A stretch of 64,000 bases of DNA from Eumeta japonica (Eukaryota > Arthropoda > Insecta > Lepidoptera > Psychidae): positions 61,809 to 125,808 of the forward strand of contig BGZK01001624.1 of NCBI GenBank assembly GCA_005406025.1, in the 5' to 3' direction. Each line of letters begins with the position of its first letter. Position 1 is the first letter of the stretch. Shown piece after piece: positions 63,999-64,000 of the stretch. The translations under genes were made by a program, and so were the position numbers. Under the pieces are notes generated by a model that made no database searches, was not told where the DNA came from, and saw nothing but the letters and a program-made list of their open reading frames with translations.

Positions 63999-64000
63999 AT

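Noticed and set aside
1..64000. CRISPR arrays, operons, ribosome-binding sites, rRNA genes
   Set aside because: None seen; the window is eukaryotic nuclear DNA with spliced genes.

Overview
The window looks like nuclear DNA of an insect, most likely a moth or butterfly (Lepidoptera). It is AT-rich, with short exons split by long AT-rich introns flanked by GT...AG sites. It has an arthropod chitin-binding exon, a mariner transposase relic, a BEL/Pao LTR retrotransposon and interspersed repeats of types I associate with Lepidoptera. The order is inferred; no species can be named.

Layout. (1) 1-1445 (+): intron, last exon and poly(A) signal of a gene ending in peritrophin-type chitin-binding domains. 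(2) 3965-10203 (-): eight exons of the WDFY1/2 orthologue (WD40 propeller plus FYVE finger), with one apparent single-base frame break between exons 4 and 5. (3) 11934-21373 (+): complete nine-exon mitochondrial aspartate aminotransferase (GOT2), 430 codons, active-site residues intact; intron 8 carries two long fold-back sequences. (4) 24429-28802 (-): six-exon EMSY orthologue (ENT domain), 1032 codons, all splice phases consistent. (5) 28803-35245: intergenic, with a hAT-like non-autonomous element. (6) 35246-51806 (+): nine exons resembling the kinetochore protein CENP-I. Splice sites and end phases agree, but four of the nine exons contain frame breaks. Its introns and downstream flank hold three copies of one TA-flanked inverted-repeat family, a tRNA-derived SINE piece, a mariner transposase relic and a GC-rich island. 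(7) 56658-63998: BEL/Pao LTR retrotransposon with both LTRs, a tRNA-Tyr-type primer site, a polypurine tract, gag and pol. Its coding frame is broken in many places.

The genes do not form a pathway: GOT2 is mitochondrial metabolism, WDFY2 endosomal phosphoinositide binding, EMSY chromatin, CENP-I kinetochore. WDFY2 and GOT2 are divergent, 1.73 kb apart. GOT2 and EMSY converge.

No clearly new biological system was found. The most informative pattern is that frame breaks concentrate in the right half, mostly as one-base differences at homopolymers, and that the two LTRs of the BEL element also differ mainly by homopolymer length. This suggests either a locally unpolished (for example gap-filled) consensus or a decaying CENP-I copy. 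Telling these apart is the main follow-up.
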